From NCBI GenBank assembly GCA_017301995.1, contig JAFLEH010000032.1:24860-88859 (forward strand): 64,000 nt of DNA, in the 5' to 3' direction. Every line of letters starts with the position of its first letter. Positions within the stretch are counted from its first letter, which is position 1. The position numbers and the translations under genes were made by a program. Positions 54,729 to 63,958 of the stretch are shown in pieces. This DNA is from Verrucomicrobiota bacterium. Its GTDB lineage: Bacteria; Verrucomicrobiota; Verrucomicrobiia; Verrucomicrobiales; Akkermansiaceae. The notes beneath the pieces are model-generated. The model was not told where the DNA came from and searched no databases. It worked only from the letters and a program-made list of their open reading frames with translations.

Positions 54729-55286
54729 TCACACCTGCCGATTCCGCTCCAACAGCGCCTTCAACCGCGCGCGTACCCCGATTTTCGCCGCCGGCGGCAG
54801 CCTGTCCACAAACAGAATTCCGTTGAGGTGATCGATCTCGTGCTGGAGCGCCCTTGCCAAGAGACCATCGGTTTCCACCACCAGCACCGATCCATCGAGC
54901 TGCGGCAGCGTCGCGATGACCTCCCCCGGCCGCTTCACCTCGGCCCGAATCCCTTGGATGCTGAGACAACCTTCAACCCCAAACTCGCGGGTCGGCCCGA
55001 ACTCCAACTCCGGATTGATGAACACCAGCGGCATCAGGTCCACCAAATCGGCATCTTGCCCGTTCACCCGCAGATAGGACACGCATTCCGGATCGTGGGA
55101 AACATCGATCACCGCCAACCGCAGCGCGACTCCCACCTGGGGCGCGGCCAGCCCGACGCCATGCGCGGAAACCATGGTTTCCAACATGTTCCCGACCAAT
55201 TGGACGAGATCATCGTTGATTTCGGTGACTTTCCGGCATTTCTGGCGGAGCACGGGATGGCCGTATTGGACGATATCGAGGATCAT
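54729..55286 (-). CDS. def: Peptide deformylase
   Basis: 185 residues. All three active-site motifs are present: GVGLAAPQ near 44, EGCLS near 92 with the metal-binding Cys, and QHEIDHL near 138 with two metal-binding His and the catalytic Glu. The enzyme removes the formyl group from the N terminus of new proteins in the cytoplasm. The length is normal. No fmt gene is adjacent. Confidence 0.96.
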   Translation of the reverse strand: MILDIVQYGHPVLRQKCRKVTEINDDLVQLVGNMLETMVSAHGVGLAAPQVGVALRLAVIDVSHDPECVSYLRVNGQDADLVDLMPLVFINPELEFGPTREFGVEGCLSIQGIRAEVKRPGEVIATLPQLDGSVLVVETDGLLARALQHEIDHLNGILFVDRLPPAAKIGVRARLKALLERNRQV

Positions 55287-55421
55287 GGGGCGGAGCGGGT
55301 TTTAGCGACACATGGCGGATCGGTCAATCCCGAGGTCGCCCCCGTCGCCCCATTTTGGCCAAACGGGAAGATGGAACCGCAACCGGAGCAGAAACTCCGA
55401 AAGGGAGACCGCCGGCTCCAC

Positions 55422-55802
55422 CTACCCCCCGATTTCCAGAATCTCCACCTCGTAGCCGTCCGGATCGGTGACGAACGCCATCTTGCGTCCGCCCGAGGAA
55501 AACTGTTCCCGCCAACCCGACGGCCAGATTTCGATCCCCGCGGCTTCGAGTCCGGCGCAGTAGGCGATGATGTCGTCCACGCCGACGCAGGTATGCATCA
55601 GATCCTCCGGGCAGGTGGCGGTGTATTCGGGCGAGTGGCACAGTTCGAGGAACACGTCGTTGCCCGGCAGCGTGAGAAACGCAAGCCGGTTGCCTTGGGG
55701 AGAATCCTTCCGTTCGCGCTCGGTGTAGCCGAGCTTTTGATAGAACGAGACCGAGGCGTCGATGTCGCGGACGCGGATGCGGGTATGGAGAAAACGGATC
55801 AT
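55422..55802 (-). CDS. VOC-family protein (lactoylglutathione lyase-like)
   Basis: ATG 55802 gives 126 residues starting MIRFLHTRIRVRDIDASVSFYQKLGY. The glyoxalase I metal ligands appear conserved: His6, Glu in VFLELCHS, His in DLMHTCVGVDD and Glu in GYEVEILE. The enzyme would convert the methylglyoxal-glutathione adduct to lactoylglutathione, but other dioxygenase-fold activities cannot be excluded. Confidence 0.82.
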   Translation of the reverse strand: MIRFLHTRIRVRDIDASVSFYQKLGYTERERKDSPQGNRLAFLTLPGNDVFLELCHSPEYTATCPEDLMHTCVGVDDIIAYCAGLEAAGIEIWPSGWREQFSSGGRKMAFVTDPDGYEVEILEIGG

Positions 55803-55873
55803 GGTCCCGGAAGATACCCGCCCGGCAAGATCCCGCAACCGGAAAGAGTTGCATGGATGGAGGAGTAGGTCCG

Positions 55874-56203
55874 TCACGGCTTCGCCAGCGCAAAGCCTAT
55901 CAAAACCGCGGCGGCGAGAATGACGCAACCGTAGCCCCACAGGTAGAACGAACGCCTATCCGGCGGCAAAACACCGCTGCCGAACGTGAAAAAGCGGCGC
56001 TGCCGATAGAGTGGCAGCTTGGCGAGAAAGATCAAACCGACGCCAACCCCGGCAACCGACAACGCGACGGCAAGACACCACTCCGCGCGAGACAGAAGCG
56101 TTAAAAACAGCTTGGACACGATTCCAACGGCAATGCAAATCCCCAACAACCCGAAGTGTTCCACAAGGGTCGTCAGTCCGTTGCTTTGACGTCGATATTC
56201 CAT
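55874..56203 (-). CDS. Small membrane protein, unknown
   Basis: 109 residues from ATG 56203 (MEYRRQSNGLTTLVEHFG). Three membrane helices are visible (about 18-36, 40-60 and 86-106). No motif or family was recognised. The frame remains open upstream to 56353 but that part is hydrophilic and has no start context. Confidence 0.5.
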   Translation of the reverse strand: MEYRRQSNGLTTLVEHFGLLGICIAVGIVSKLFLTLLSRAEWCLAVALSVAGVGVGLIFLAKLPLYRQRRFFTFGSGVLPPDRRSFYLWGYGCVILAAAVLIGFALAKP

Positions 56204-56244
56204 GGTGAAATTTTCCGGTAACCCGATTGACCGGCACCCATCCC

Positions 56245-56934
56245 CTACTCCATCAGCGTTTCCGCCCCGTCGAACGGTTTCACTTCCTCGACGGGTTCGG
56301 TTGTTGCCGGAAGATCCGGGGGAAGCAACTGCGGGAGAACTTCCTCCCACCATGCCACCCGATCCATTTCCTCCTGGATGAGCGTCTGTTGCTGGTCGGC
56401 ATCCAGATAGGCCATCACCTGGTCCGCTTCGGATAGACCGGTGTCAGCCTGTCCGGTCCTGTCTCCGGATGGAATGCCACCCACCTGCATGCCGGGCAGC
56501 CAGTTGTCGGAACCGCGGGCGATCACTCCGAAAATCCCCGCCTGTTGTTGGGGCGTCAGATCGAGTGCCTCGGATAGCCGACGCACCTCGTGATTCGCCT
56601 CCTGTTCGACCTTGGCGGCTCGCGCGAACCACTCGGCCTCGCTCACCACGGTTTGGCCGCCTTTCGGCGGCTGGCCGGTCACACGCATCGGCGCGGGTGC
56701 CGGAGCGGCGTGGGTTGCGGATCGCTCGCGGCGGGAGATTTTGGCAGATTCGGATTCGTTTTTGTCGGCCAAGTGGCGGTTGGAAACCGGGGATATCCGC
56801 GACACCGATGCCTCGTGGGCCTTGCCGGAGCGCGCCTCCGCGGGCCGTCCGCCTTCCCTAACAACCCAGATCCCCAAAGCCACCGCACAGCCGGTGATGG
56901 CCGAAGCAATCGTGAACCAATGGGTGGGTTTCAT
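56245..56934 (-). CDS. Anchored protein with CpxP-like element, ECF operon
   Basis: 229 residues. N-terminal helix (FTIASAITGCAVALGIWVV) as anchor or signal, a charged linker, then helices including ALDLTPQQQAGIFGVI near 125, which resembles the LTxxQ motif of CpxP/Spy periplasmic proteins. The C terminus is acidic. It is the last gene of a four-gene leftward operon (sigma factor, small TM protein, CpxP-like protein, this gene) and starts 6 nt after the previous stop. Confidence 0.55.
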   Translation of the reverse strand: MKPTHWFTIASAITGCAVALGIWVVREGGRPAEARSGKAHEASVSRISPVSNRHLADKNESESAKISRRERSATHAAPAPAPMRVTGQPPKGGQTVVSEAEWFARAAKVEQEANHEVRRLSEALDLTPQQQAGIFGVIARGSDNWLPGMQVGGIPSGDRTGQADTGLSEADQVMAYLDADQQQTLIQEEMDRVAWWEEVLPQLLPPDLPATTEPVEEVKPFDGAETLME

Positions 56935-56940
56935 GGCCGC

Positions 56941-57393
56941 TTATTCCCCGGATCTTTCTCCAGCGAGCACCGGGTTGCCGCGGACCATGTCGGGAAACCG
57001 GCCGATGATCAAGCTTTTTAATTTCGCCCGGCTGGCGGCCAATCGGGCCGTTTGCGCCGGGCTGAGGGTGCCGCTCGCGCCGAGGGTGTCATGGAACATC
57101 AGGAGCCGCAGATGCATCTGGAACATCGCCCGTTCCTGGTCCTCGTGAAGGGCGGCGCTCACCGGAACGAGTTGCTCCCTCACCTGCCGTGTCTGATCGG
57201 CGTTCAGGTCCAGTTCGCGGACCAAGGCGCGGCTAGCGCTATCGAGCCAGTCGCCGGGGATCCGGGTGTCCACCGTCGCGGGCGGGACGTTTCCGGACTT
57301 CGGCGCGGTCAGCCGGCCCGTGACGATCCCGGACGCAAAGAGCGCCACAAGGCTCAGGGCGAGGATGCCATAGGTTTTGAAGATCTGTTTCAT
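56941..57393 (-). CDS. CpxP/Spy-like periplasmic sensor protein
   Basis: 150 residues with an N-terminal signal or anchor (ILALSLVALFASGIVTG). The helical body contains LDLNADQTRQVREQL near 62 and LSPAQTARLAASRAKLK near 111, two LTxxQ-type elements that in the Spy/CpxP family form a curved helical dimer binding misfolded proteins or metals. Position after an ECF sigma factor and its probable anti-sigma factor fits an envelope-stress function. Confidence 0.62.
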   Translation of the reverse strand: MKQIFKTYGILALSLVALFASGIVTGRLTAPKSGNVPPATVDTRIPGDWLDSASRALVRELDLNADQTRQVREQLVPVSAALHEDQERAMFQMHLRLLMFHDTLGASGTLSPAQTARLAASRAKLKSLIIGRFPDMVRGNPVLAGERSGE

Positions 57394-57424
57394 GGTGATT
57401 GCGTGATGACGGTGGGGCGGACCG

Positions 57425-57721
57425 TTAGGGGGTGGGAGTGGAAATCCGGGGAGTCGGCATCGGAACCGGGGGCGGTGGAAGGAGAATCGGGATGTCGTCC
57501 TCGCGATGGAAAACGAAAGCGATGGCGCAAATCACGGCGGAAGCGATCACGCCGCGCGCCGCCCAGCGGGTCCAGCGGCGGAGCTGCTCGTCGCGCCGGA
57601 GGGTGTGCCAAACCGCCAGCACCTTGCGCGCCAGGTCCGGCGGAGCGGTGCGGGGTTCCGGTTCGGGCGCCGCGGAAACCCGGTTCACGAGATCGTCCCA
57701 ATTCAGCGGATTTCGATTCAT
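57425..57721 (-). CDS. Small single-TM protein, probable anti-sigma factor
   Basis: ATG 57721 overlaps the sigma factor stop by 4 nt (ATGA) and gives 98 residues. A cytoplasmic N-terminal region (NWDDLVNRVSAAPEPEP) leads to one membrane helix (AARGVIASAVICAIAFVF) and a short Pro-rich outer tail. Size, topology and coupling to the sigma gene are those of an anti-sigma factor, but no zinc-binding His/Cys motif is seen. Confidence 0.6.
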   Translation of the reverse strand: MNRNPLNWDDLVNRVSAAPEPEPRTAPPDLARKVLAVWHTLRRDEQLRRWTRWAARGVIASAVICAIAFVFHREDDIPILLPPPPVPMPTPRISTPTP

Positions 57722-58314
57722 CGGACGCCTCCTTCCAGCCGTTTGAGATTGTCGTTGAGCTTTCTCCGCGCGCGCATCGCGGTGACTTTCACCTTGCTGA
57801 TCCCCCATCCGGTTAGAGTGCTGACCTCTTTCAGAGACCTTTTCTCCAAGTCCAGCAACCGCATCACCATCCGCTCGCGCGGATTCAGCGTCGCGAGAAG
57901 CTTTTCCACCAATCCCATGCCGTCCACTTCCCGCGCGGGAGCGGGTTCCTCCTCACGCTCCATGATGGACTCGACAAACTCCACATCCTCCGCGCTCAGG
58001 TCGGCGAAACGCACTTCAGGCCGGGTTTTCTGACGCCTCAGGTGATCGTAGCAGGTATTCATCGCGATCCGCGCCACCCAGTTCGGAAACGGTTGCAGGC
58101 CGAGAAATCCGTCGATGCCGCCGAACGCTTTCATGAACACCTCCTGCACCAGGTCCTGTTCGTCCGCGCCGCGCGGAAGGTGCCCGCGCACGATCCGCAG
58201 GACATGCCCGTGAAGCGCCCCGACGAGCCACGCGGCTGCCGTTTCATCCCCATTTCTGGCGCGTTCGACGATCTCATTCCAATCGGGGTCTGCTGTGAGG
58301 TCCTCGGGATTCAC
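57718..58314 (-). CDS. ECF RNA polymerase sigma factor
   Basis: 198 residues from a GTG start at 58314. Region 2 contains DEQDLVQEVFMKAFGGIDGF near 53 and FPNWVARIAMNTCYDHLRRQK near 75; region 4 holds LNPRERMVMRLLDLE and the helix-turn-helix LKEVSTLTGWGISKVKVTAMRARRKL. This is a complete RpoE-like factor. It heads a coupled operon with a likely anti-sigma factor and CpxP-like proteins, so it probably answers to envelope stress. Confidence 0.92.
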   Translation of the reverse strand: MNPEDLTADPDWNEIVERARNGDETAAAWLVGALHGHVLRIVRGHLPRGADEQDLVQEVFMKAFGGIDGFLGLQPFPNWVARIAMNTCYDHLRRQKTRPEVRFADLSAEDVEFVESIMEREEEPAPAREVDGMGLVEKLLATLNPRERMVMRLLDLEKRSLKEVSTLTGWGISKVKVTAMRARRKLNDNLKRLEGGVR

Positions 58315-58374
58315 CCTGCTATCGTTTGAAGACGTTTCGGAGGCGGCCGGGTTACATGGAAATTGTCATCCGCC

Positions 58375-59406
58375 CTACGGGTAGGTCCGTTTCACCCGGT
58401 AGAACCGCTTGGCGGGCACGGGCGACACCGGATCGGTGTAGCTGTAGTCGGCCGTCGATGTCGCCGAGTGGATGGTCGCGGCCACGTCCTGCCAGCCCGT
58501 GCAGTTCGCCGACCACTGCAGGCGGTAGCTGTAGCCCGCCTCCTCGTTCCACGTCACCTTCGGCGCGCCGGACGCGGTCCTGCCGACAACCACCCCGGTG
58601 GAAACCGGATCCGTCCGCACCATGTAGTCGTCGAACAGCAGGTAGTTGTCGCCGGGTGAAAGCGTGGTGCCTGTTACGGTTGGATTGGTGACGGACATTT
58701 GGAGAAGCACGTAACCGAGGTTCTTGGTGGCGGCGCCGGTATAGAACGCGATGTCCTCGAACAACGGCACGCCGCCCAGCGTGGCGGTCCATTTGTTTGT
58801 GCGGAAATTGATCCGGTATTGGAGCGACTCCATTGTTTCGGATAGAAACGTGTACCCGGTGTTGGTGTAAACCATGCCGGTGCCGTTGTATCCCAGCCGA
58901 TAGATCAGACGCCGCGGGTTGCTGGATGAATCGAGTGTGACGTTGTCAAACCGCAAGCCGGCCAGCACGGACCCGGCCTGGTTGTAGATCAGCACATCGA
59001 AATTGTCCCGGCGGTAACTGGAGGTGGACGACGAGTCCTTGATCCCGAAAGAAAGCCCGAACGTGGCGATCTCCTGATTGAGCGCGAGCGGATCGATGTC
59101 CACCCTGCGTCTCAGCCACACCAGTTTGTTGGCGGTGTTGTATGCCACCGTGATATTGTTATAATTTCCGCCCAGATATCCCGCATTGCCGATTCCGATG
59201 ACTCCGTGCGCGCTCTCGCTCATGATCCCATGGAGTTTCAGATTGGCATGGAGCGACGAGCCGGTCCATCCGTCGTAGCCCGCGATCCTGTCGTCGCCGG
59301 TAGTGGTGAAGGGAGGAACGTTGAAGCTGGAGAAATAGGTTTCGCCGGCCTTCGAGGTGAATGGCAGCAAAAAGCCCAGGGCATACAGGAGCCTGACGGA
59401 GAACAT
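58375..59406 (-). CDS. Exported beta-rich protein, unknown
   Basis: ATG 59406 gives a signal peptide (MFSVRLLYALGFLLPFTSKA) and 343 residues. The main domain looks like a concanavalin/LamG-type sandwich (about 22-255). The last 75 residues (WNEEAGYSYRLQWSANCTGWQ to RFYRVKR) match a C-terminal beta module common at the end of verrucomicrobial secreted proteins. No catalytic residues seen; glycan binding is a guess. Confidence 0.55.
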   Translation of the reverse strand: MFSVRLLYALGFLLPFTSKAGETYFSSFNVPPFTTTGDDRIAGYDGWTGSSLHANLKLHGIMSESAHGVIGIGNAGYLGGNYNNITVAYNTANKLVWLRRRVDIDPLALNQEIATFGLSFGIKDSSSTSSYRRDNFDVLIYNQAGSVLAGLRFDNVTLDSSSNPRRLIYRLGYNGTGMVYTNTGYTFLSETMESLQYRINFRTNKWTATLGGVPLFEDIAFYTGAATKNLGYVLLQMSVTNPTVTGTTLSPGDNYLLFDDYMVRTDPVSTGVVVGRTASGAPKVTWNEEAGYSYRLQWSANCTGWQDVAATIHSATSTADYSYTDPVSPVPAKRFYRVKRTYP

Positions 59407-59498
59407 GGGTTTGGGGTGATTTTTCAGGACGCGGATATATGGGCGGCCGGGGACGGAGTTGGCAAGGAAACAATGATAACAAATACGCCGCAAACGCC

Positions 59499-59530
59499 AA
59501 AAAAGATGGCCCGCATCGCTGCGAGCCATC
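59499..59530 (-). terminator. Intrinsic terminator of the EF-hand gene
   Basis: On the minus strand a 10-bp stem (GATGGCTCGC pairing with GCGGGCCATC, one G-T pair) with loop AGCGAT is followed by six Ts. It lies 37 nt after the stop of the EF-hand gene. Confidence 0.85.
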
Positions 59531-59566
59531 CTAGGGTTGGCAATAATCGCCAAAACAATCCGCACG

Positions 59567-60295
59567 TTACGGAGCGGGAGGCGGTTCCGGCAGGGCTTCC
59601 GGATGGGTCTTCAGATAAGCGCCCCACTCCTCGGGAGAGATATGTCCGTCGGTGTTGGTGTCGAGCGCGGTCATCATCGCGGCGATCTCGGCGGGAGAAA
59701 GCCGGCCATTGTTATCGGTGTCAAACGCCTTCAGAGGCCGCGGGCAAGGAAGGGCGGGCGGCGGAGGCATCGGAGGCGGGGGCAGGATCGGCTGCTGCAT
59801 CGGGAACGGCGGAAGCATGACCGCCAGGAATTCCTCAAGGCTGATCTGACCGTCGGCATCCTTGTCGAGATGGGAAACCATCCGGGTGACCATTTCCGGA
59901 GTGATTCCCGGGATGGCGCCAAGTTCGGTGGTGGTCAGTTTGCCGTCGTCATCCGTGTCGAGTTCCTCGAAGCGCTTGGTGCGCGTCTCGGTCATCTTGG
60001 CTTCGATCGCGGCGCGGGCGGCTTGTTTTTCCTCTTCGGAAAGCTTGCCGTCGCCGTCGGTGTCCCACGGATTCTTGATGCCGGGCCGGGTGGGGCGCGC
60101 CTCGCGCACGGCCTTTTCGAAGGCCTGGCGTTCTTCGACGGAGAGCTTGCCATCGCCGTCAAGATCGTAGGGTTTCAGAAACTCGGGGAGTTCGCCGGTG
60201 CCGAACGGTTTGCGCGGCGTGGTGGGGTCTTGGGCGTTGGCGGCGATGGCTCCGAACAGGAGCGCGCCGGCAATCAGGGTGGTGGTCTTTTTCAT
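59567..60295 (-). CDS. Exported six-EF-hand protein
   Basis: 242 residues with a signal peptide (KKTTTLIAGALLFGAIAANA). Six EF-hand calcium loops are seen in order: DLDGDGKLSVEE, DTDGDGKLSEEE, DTDDDGKLTTTE, DKDADGQISLEE, DTDNNGRLSPAE and DTNTDGHISPEE. Position 1, 3, 5 and 12 ligands are intact in all. A Pro-rich linker separates the fourth and fifth. It probably buffers or senses Ca in the periplasm; partner unknown. Confidence 0.85.
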   Translation of the reverse strand: MKKTTTLIAGALLFGAIAANAQDPTTPRKPFGTGELPEFLKPYDLDGDGKLSVEERQAFEKAVREARPTRPGIKNPWDTDGDGKLSEEEKQAARAAIEAKMTETRTKRFEELDTDDDGKLTTTELGAIPGITPEMVTRMVSHLDKDADGQISLEEFLAVMLPPFPMQQPILPPPPMPPPPALPCPRPLKAFDTDNNGRLSPAEIAAMMTALDTNTDGHISPEEWGAYLKTHPEALPEPPPAP

Positions 60296-60462
60296 CGACT
60301 TGGTGGTTTGGTGTGGGAATGGTCGCGGGGAAAAACCGGCTGCCGGGGGTCCGGGGATTGGGTCGGCCTTCCGCCCGCTGGAATTCGAGACGGCCCGGCT
60401 CGGATCGGGTTACAATTTATTTTCGGCTTTCATCCGGCGCCGGGTACCGCTTAATCGGGGCT

Positions 60463-61743
60463 GTGCCCCAGCGACCGATTCCCCTGCCCCTTCCATCCGC
60501 CCTTTTCCGCGTGGCGGCCGCCGCGATTTTGTTGGTATCCGGAAACGCCGTCTGCGCGGTCCCCGCCAAGCCCGAAACCCTCGCCGGAAAGGTGATGTGC
60601 GGCTATCAGGGATGGTTCGCCACCCCGGCGGATTCCGGCAAAGGCTGGCGGCATTATGGTTTCGGCCCCGCCGGGCAATGCCACATCGATCTCTGGCCGG
60701 ATGTCACCGGGTTTCCCCAATCCGAACTCCACGAAACGCCGCTGAAGTTCGCCGACGGCGCGCCCGCCAAGGTCTTCAGCTCGGCGAATCCGGAAACCGT
60801 CGCACGGCATTTCGAGTGGATGCGCGACTATGGGATCGACGGAGTGTTTCTCCAGCGCTTCGGAACCGAACTGCGGTCGCCGGGAGGCCGCGCCCATCCG
60901 GATAGGGTGTTGGAAAACGTCCGTCGCGCGGCCGAGACCGCCGGGCGCTCGTGGTGCGTGATGTATGACCTCAGCGGACTCCGCGCGGGCGAGATCGAAT
61001 CGGTGGTGATGCAGGATTGGAAACGCCTGCGCAACGAGGCGAAAATCACCGCCAGCCCGGCCTATCAGCGGCATCGCGGAAAACCGGTGGTCGCCGTGTG
61101 GGGCATCGGTTTCAATGACGGACGCGACTACACGGTGGATGAATGCGGAGAACTCGTCCGCTTTCTCCACGACAACCCGGAATTCGGCGGCCAAACGGTG
61201 ATGGTCGGCGTCCCATGGGGCTGGCGCACGCTCGACCGCGACGCGTCCAGCGATCCAAAGCTCCATCAGGCGCTCGACCGGGCGGACATCATCAGCCCGT
61301 GGGCGGTGGGCCGCTATCACGACGACGCCAGCGCCAGCCGGATGATCTCCGCCACCCAGCCCGGCGATCTAACATGGTGCAAAGAGCGCGGCAAGGAGTT
61401 CATGCCGGTGGTGTTTCCCGGTTTTAGTTGGACCAATCTGATGCGCTCGCGGGGCAAGGACACGCCGCTCGACCAGATCCCGCGGCGCGGCGGAAAGTTT
61501 CTCTGGCACCAGGCGCGCGAACGCCTCAACGGCGGGGCCGGTATGCTCTACGTGGCGATGTTCGACGAAATGGACGAGGGCACCGCGATCTTCAAAACGG
61601 CGGCCAAGGTGCCCACGGGTACCCGCGGTTTCGTCACTGAGCCCGGCCTGCCGTCGGATCATTATCTCTGGCTAACAGGCATGATCGCCCGCTCCCTCCG
61701 CGAGGGCAAACCGCTGCCCGCCGACCTGCCGTCCCGTCGCTGA
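60463..61743 (+). CDS. GH71/99-like glycosidase, exported
   Basis: The GTG at 60463 is preferred since it gives a signal peptide (PLPSALFRVAAAAILLVSGNAVCA); 426 residues. The body starts LAGKVMCGYQGWFATPADSG and contains WMRDYGIDGVFLQRF near 128, CVMYDLSGL near 168 and a C-terminal MLYVAMFDEMDEGTAIFK, the layout of the GH71/99-like family. Conserved acidic residues (MYDLSG, FDEMDE) are candidates for the active site. Related enzymes act on alpha-glucans or alpha-mannosides. It lies 56 nt before a GH29 fucosidase. Confidence 0.8.
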   Translation: MPQRPIPLPLPSALFRVAAAAILLVSGNAVCAVPAKPETLAGKVMCGYQGWFATPADSGKGWRHYGFGPAGQCHIDLWPDVTGFPQSELHETPLKFADGAPAKVFSSANPETVARHFEWMRDYGIDGVFLQRFGTELRSPGGRAHPDRVLENVRRAAETAGRSWCVMYDLSGLRAGEIESVVMQDWKRLRNEAKITASPAYQRHRGKPVVAVWGIGFNDGRDYTVDECGELVRFLHDNPEFGGQTVMVGVPWGWRTLDRDASSDPKLHQALDRADIISPWAVGRYHDDASASRMISATQPGDLTWCKERGKEFMPVVFPGFSWTNLMRSRGKDTPLDQIPRRGGKFLWHQARERLNGGAGMLYVAMFDEMDEGTAIFKTAAKVPTGTRGFVTEPGLPSDHYLWLTGMIARSLREGKPLPADLPSRR

Positions 61744-61799
61744 AAGACCGCCCACTTCCCTTCCGTACATCCCGCGCCATTTTCGCACCTGCCCCGCTT

Positions 61800-63761
61800 A
61801 TGAAACCATCCGCCGCCATTCTATCAGGAACCGCCGCCGCGCTCGGCCTAACCGCCGCTACTGCCGCCACGCCGCCCGCTCCCCACGGAGCCACCCCCAC
61901 CCCGGCCCAGGTCAAACAGGCCGAACGCGCGTTCTACGCGTTCTGCCATTTCACCGTGGACACTTTCACCGACCGCGAATGGGGCACCGGCGGCGAGTCG
62001 GAGCAGATTTTCAACCCCACCGCGTTCGATGCCAACCAGATCGTCACCACGCTGAAAGCCGGCGGCGCGAAAGGCGTGATCCTCACTTGCAAGCATCACG
62101 ACGGTTTCTGCCTGTGGCCTACCAAAACCACCCGCCACAATGTTTCCAACAGCCCGTTCCGCGGCGGCAAGGGCGATGTGGTCCGCGAGTTCGTGGACGC
62201 CTGCCGCAAGAACGATTTCGAGTTCGGCGTCTATGTCTCCCCCTGGGACCGCAACAGCGAACTCTACGGCAAGCCGGAATATGTCACCAAGGTCTTCCGC
62301 AAACAGATCGAGGAACTCACCACCCAATACGGCAAACTGTTTGAAATCTGGTTCGACGGAGCCAATGGCGGCACCGGCTATTACAAGGGCTTCGTCGGCC
62401 CGGTGGAGTCCAAGGACGTCAACGAAAACCGCAGCATCGACCGCCGGACCTACTACGGCTGGCCGGAAACCTGGGGCCTCGCGCTCAAGCACCAGCCGCA
62501 TATCATTATCTTCTCCGACGTCGGCCCCGGCGTCCGCTGGGTGGGCAACGAGGGCGGCCATTCGCCCGATCCCTGCCGCGCCACCATCAACCTCGATCCC
62601 GGTGACTCGGTCGGCCAGATCGACTCCGGCAAGCTCGGCACCGGCCACCTCGGCGGCAAGCACTGGATCCCCGCCGAAGTGGACGTCTCCATCCGCCCCG
62701 GATGGTTCTGGCACGCCAGCCAGAACGGCAAGGTCCGCCCGCCCGAGAACCTGATGAAGATCTATCTGAATTCGGTGGGCAACGGCGCCACCCTCAACCT
62801 CAACGTGCCGCCGGACCGCCGCGGGTTGGTTCACGAAAACGACGCGGAGAGCCTGCGCCAGTTAGGCGAGCATCTGCGGCAGACGTTCTCCGTGAACCTC
62901 GCCCAAGGCGCGAAAATCACCGCCTCCAACACCCGCGGCAACGACCCGGCGTTCGGCCCGGCGAAATTGTTGGACAGCGACCTCTGGAGCGCCTGGATCA
63001 CCGATGACACGGCCACCACTCCGGAAGCGACCTTCACCCTAACCGACCCGAAAACCTTCAACATGATCCGCCTCCGCGAGGACATCCGCCTCGGATTGCG
63101 GCTGGAGGGCGTCGCCGTCGATGCCATGGTGGACGGCCAGTGGAAGGAACTCGCCAAGGCCGAATCCATCGGGTCCTGCCGCCTCTGGCGCGTGCCGGTG
63201 ACCACCGCCAGCCAGGTGCGGATCCGCGTGACCAAGTCACCCGTGTGCCCCGCGCTCTCGGACTTCGGGCTGTTCCTCGAACCGGAGTTTTCCAACTGGG
63301 TTCCCCCCGTGGGCGGAGACCCGCGCGCGGCGGCCAAGGCAAAATGGAAAATCGTTTCCGCCTCCTACGAAAACCCGCCCGGCGGCGCGGCCCGCCATGC
63401 GATCGACGGCCAACCCAACACGATCTGGCACACCCACGGCGACGACGGCGAACGCAATTTCCCGCAGGAAATCGCGGTGGACACCGGGGAGATCCGCACC
63501 CTAACCGGATTCACCTATCTTCCCCGCCAGGACGGCACCGTCCACGGCATGGTGGACCAATACGCGTTCCTCGTTTCCACCGATGGCAAGCAGTGGACCC
63601 AGGCCGCCGCCGGCGAGTTCGGCAACCTCCGCGCCAATCCCGTAGAGCAAACCGTCACCTTCCCCGCCACCAAGGCCCGCTATTTCAAATTCATCGCCAA
63701 ACATTCCCTCGAACGGAACCACGCCGCCATCGCCGAACTCGGCGTGATCGAAGGGAAGTGA
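61800..63761 (+). CDS. GH29 alpha-L-fucosidase with F5/8-type domains, exported
   Basis: 653 residues with a signal peptide (PSAAILSGTAAALGLTAATAA). The GH29 barrel shows FCHFTVDTFTDREWG, ILTCKHHDGFCLWPT near 98 and the nucleophile Asp in IWFDGANGG near 186. The C-terminal half holds two coagulation factor 5/8-like carbohydrate-binding domains (about 370-500 and 525-650; KITASNTRGND, RHAIDGQPNTIWHT). It would release fucose from marine or plant fucans, in keeping with a fucoidan or mucin-like substrate for this organism (inference). Confidence 0.9.
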   Translation: MKPSAAILSGTAAALGLTAATAATPPAPHGATPTPAQVKQAERAFYAFCHFTVDTFTDREWGTGGESEQIFNPTAFDANQIVTTLKAGGAKGVILTCKHHDGFCLWPTKTTRHNVSNSPFRGGKGDVVREFVDACRKNDFEFGVYVSPWDRNSELYGKPEYVTKVFRKQIEELTTQYGKLFEIWFDGANGGTGYYKGFVGPVESKDVNENRSIDRRTYYGWPETWGLALKHQPHIIIFSDVGPGVRWVGNEGGHSPDPCRATINLDPGDSVGQIDSGKLGTGHLGGKHWIPAEVDVSIRPGWFWHASQNGKVRPPENLMKIYLNSVGNGATLNLNVPPDRRGLVHENDAESLRQLGEHLRQTFSVNLAQGAKITASNTRGNDPAFGPAKLLDSDLWSAWITDDTATTPEATFTLTDPKTFNMIRLREDIRLGLRLEGVAVDAMVDGQWKELAKAESIGSCRLWRVPVTTASQVRIRVTKSPVCPALSDFGLFLEPEFSNWVPPVGGDPRAAAKAKWKIVSASYENPPGGAARHAIDGQPNTIWHTHGDDGERNFPQEIAVDTGEIRTLTGFTYLPRQDGTVHGMVDQYAFLVSTDGKQWTQAAAGEFGNLRANPVEQTVTFPATKARYFKFIAKHSLERNHAAIAELGVIEGK

Positions 63762-63770
63762 GGGGATTGG

Positions 63771-63875
63771 TTATTTGTTATTTGTTATTTGTTATTGGTT
63801 ATTCGGGTTGGAGGCGGGCGCGAGCGGGACGCTACAAATCCGCGTCTCCTCCCCAATAACATATAACCAATAACA
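63771..63875. repeat. Heptamer repeat and long-range inverted repeat
   Basis: Three tandem TTATTTG units (63771-63791) run into TGTTATTGGTTAT (63790-63802), whose perfect reverse complement ATAACCAATAACA lies at 63863-63875. The 60-nt loop is GC-rich. Located 9 nt after the fucosidase stop, it may terminate transcription, but the direct heptamers suggest a mobile or phase-variable repeat. Confidence 0.7.
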
Positions 63876-63958
63876 CAGCCGTCCCACAGGATGGCTCAGA
63901 TTGGAGTGAAAATTTGGGCTGGAGTTGAGTTGAAATCCCTGCCACTCGGTAGGGTGTA

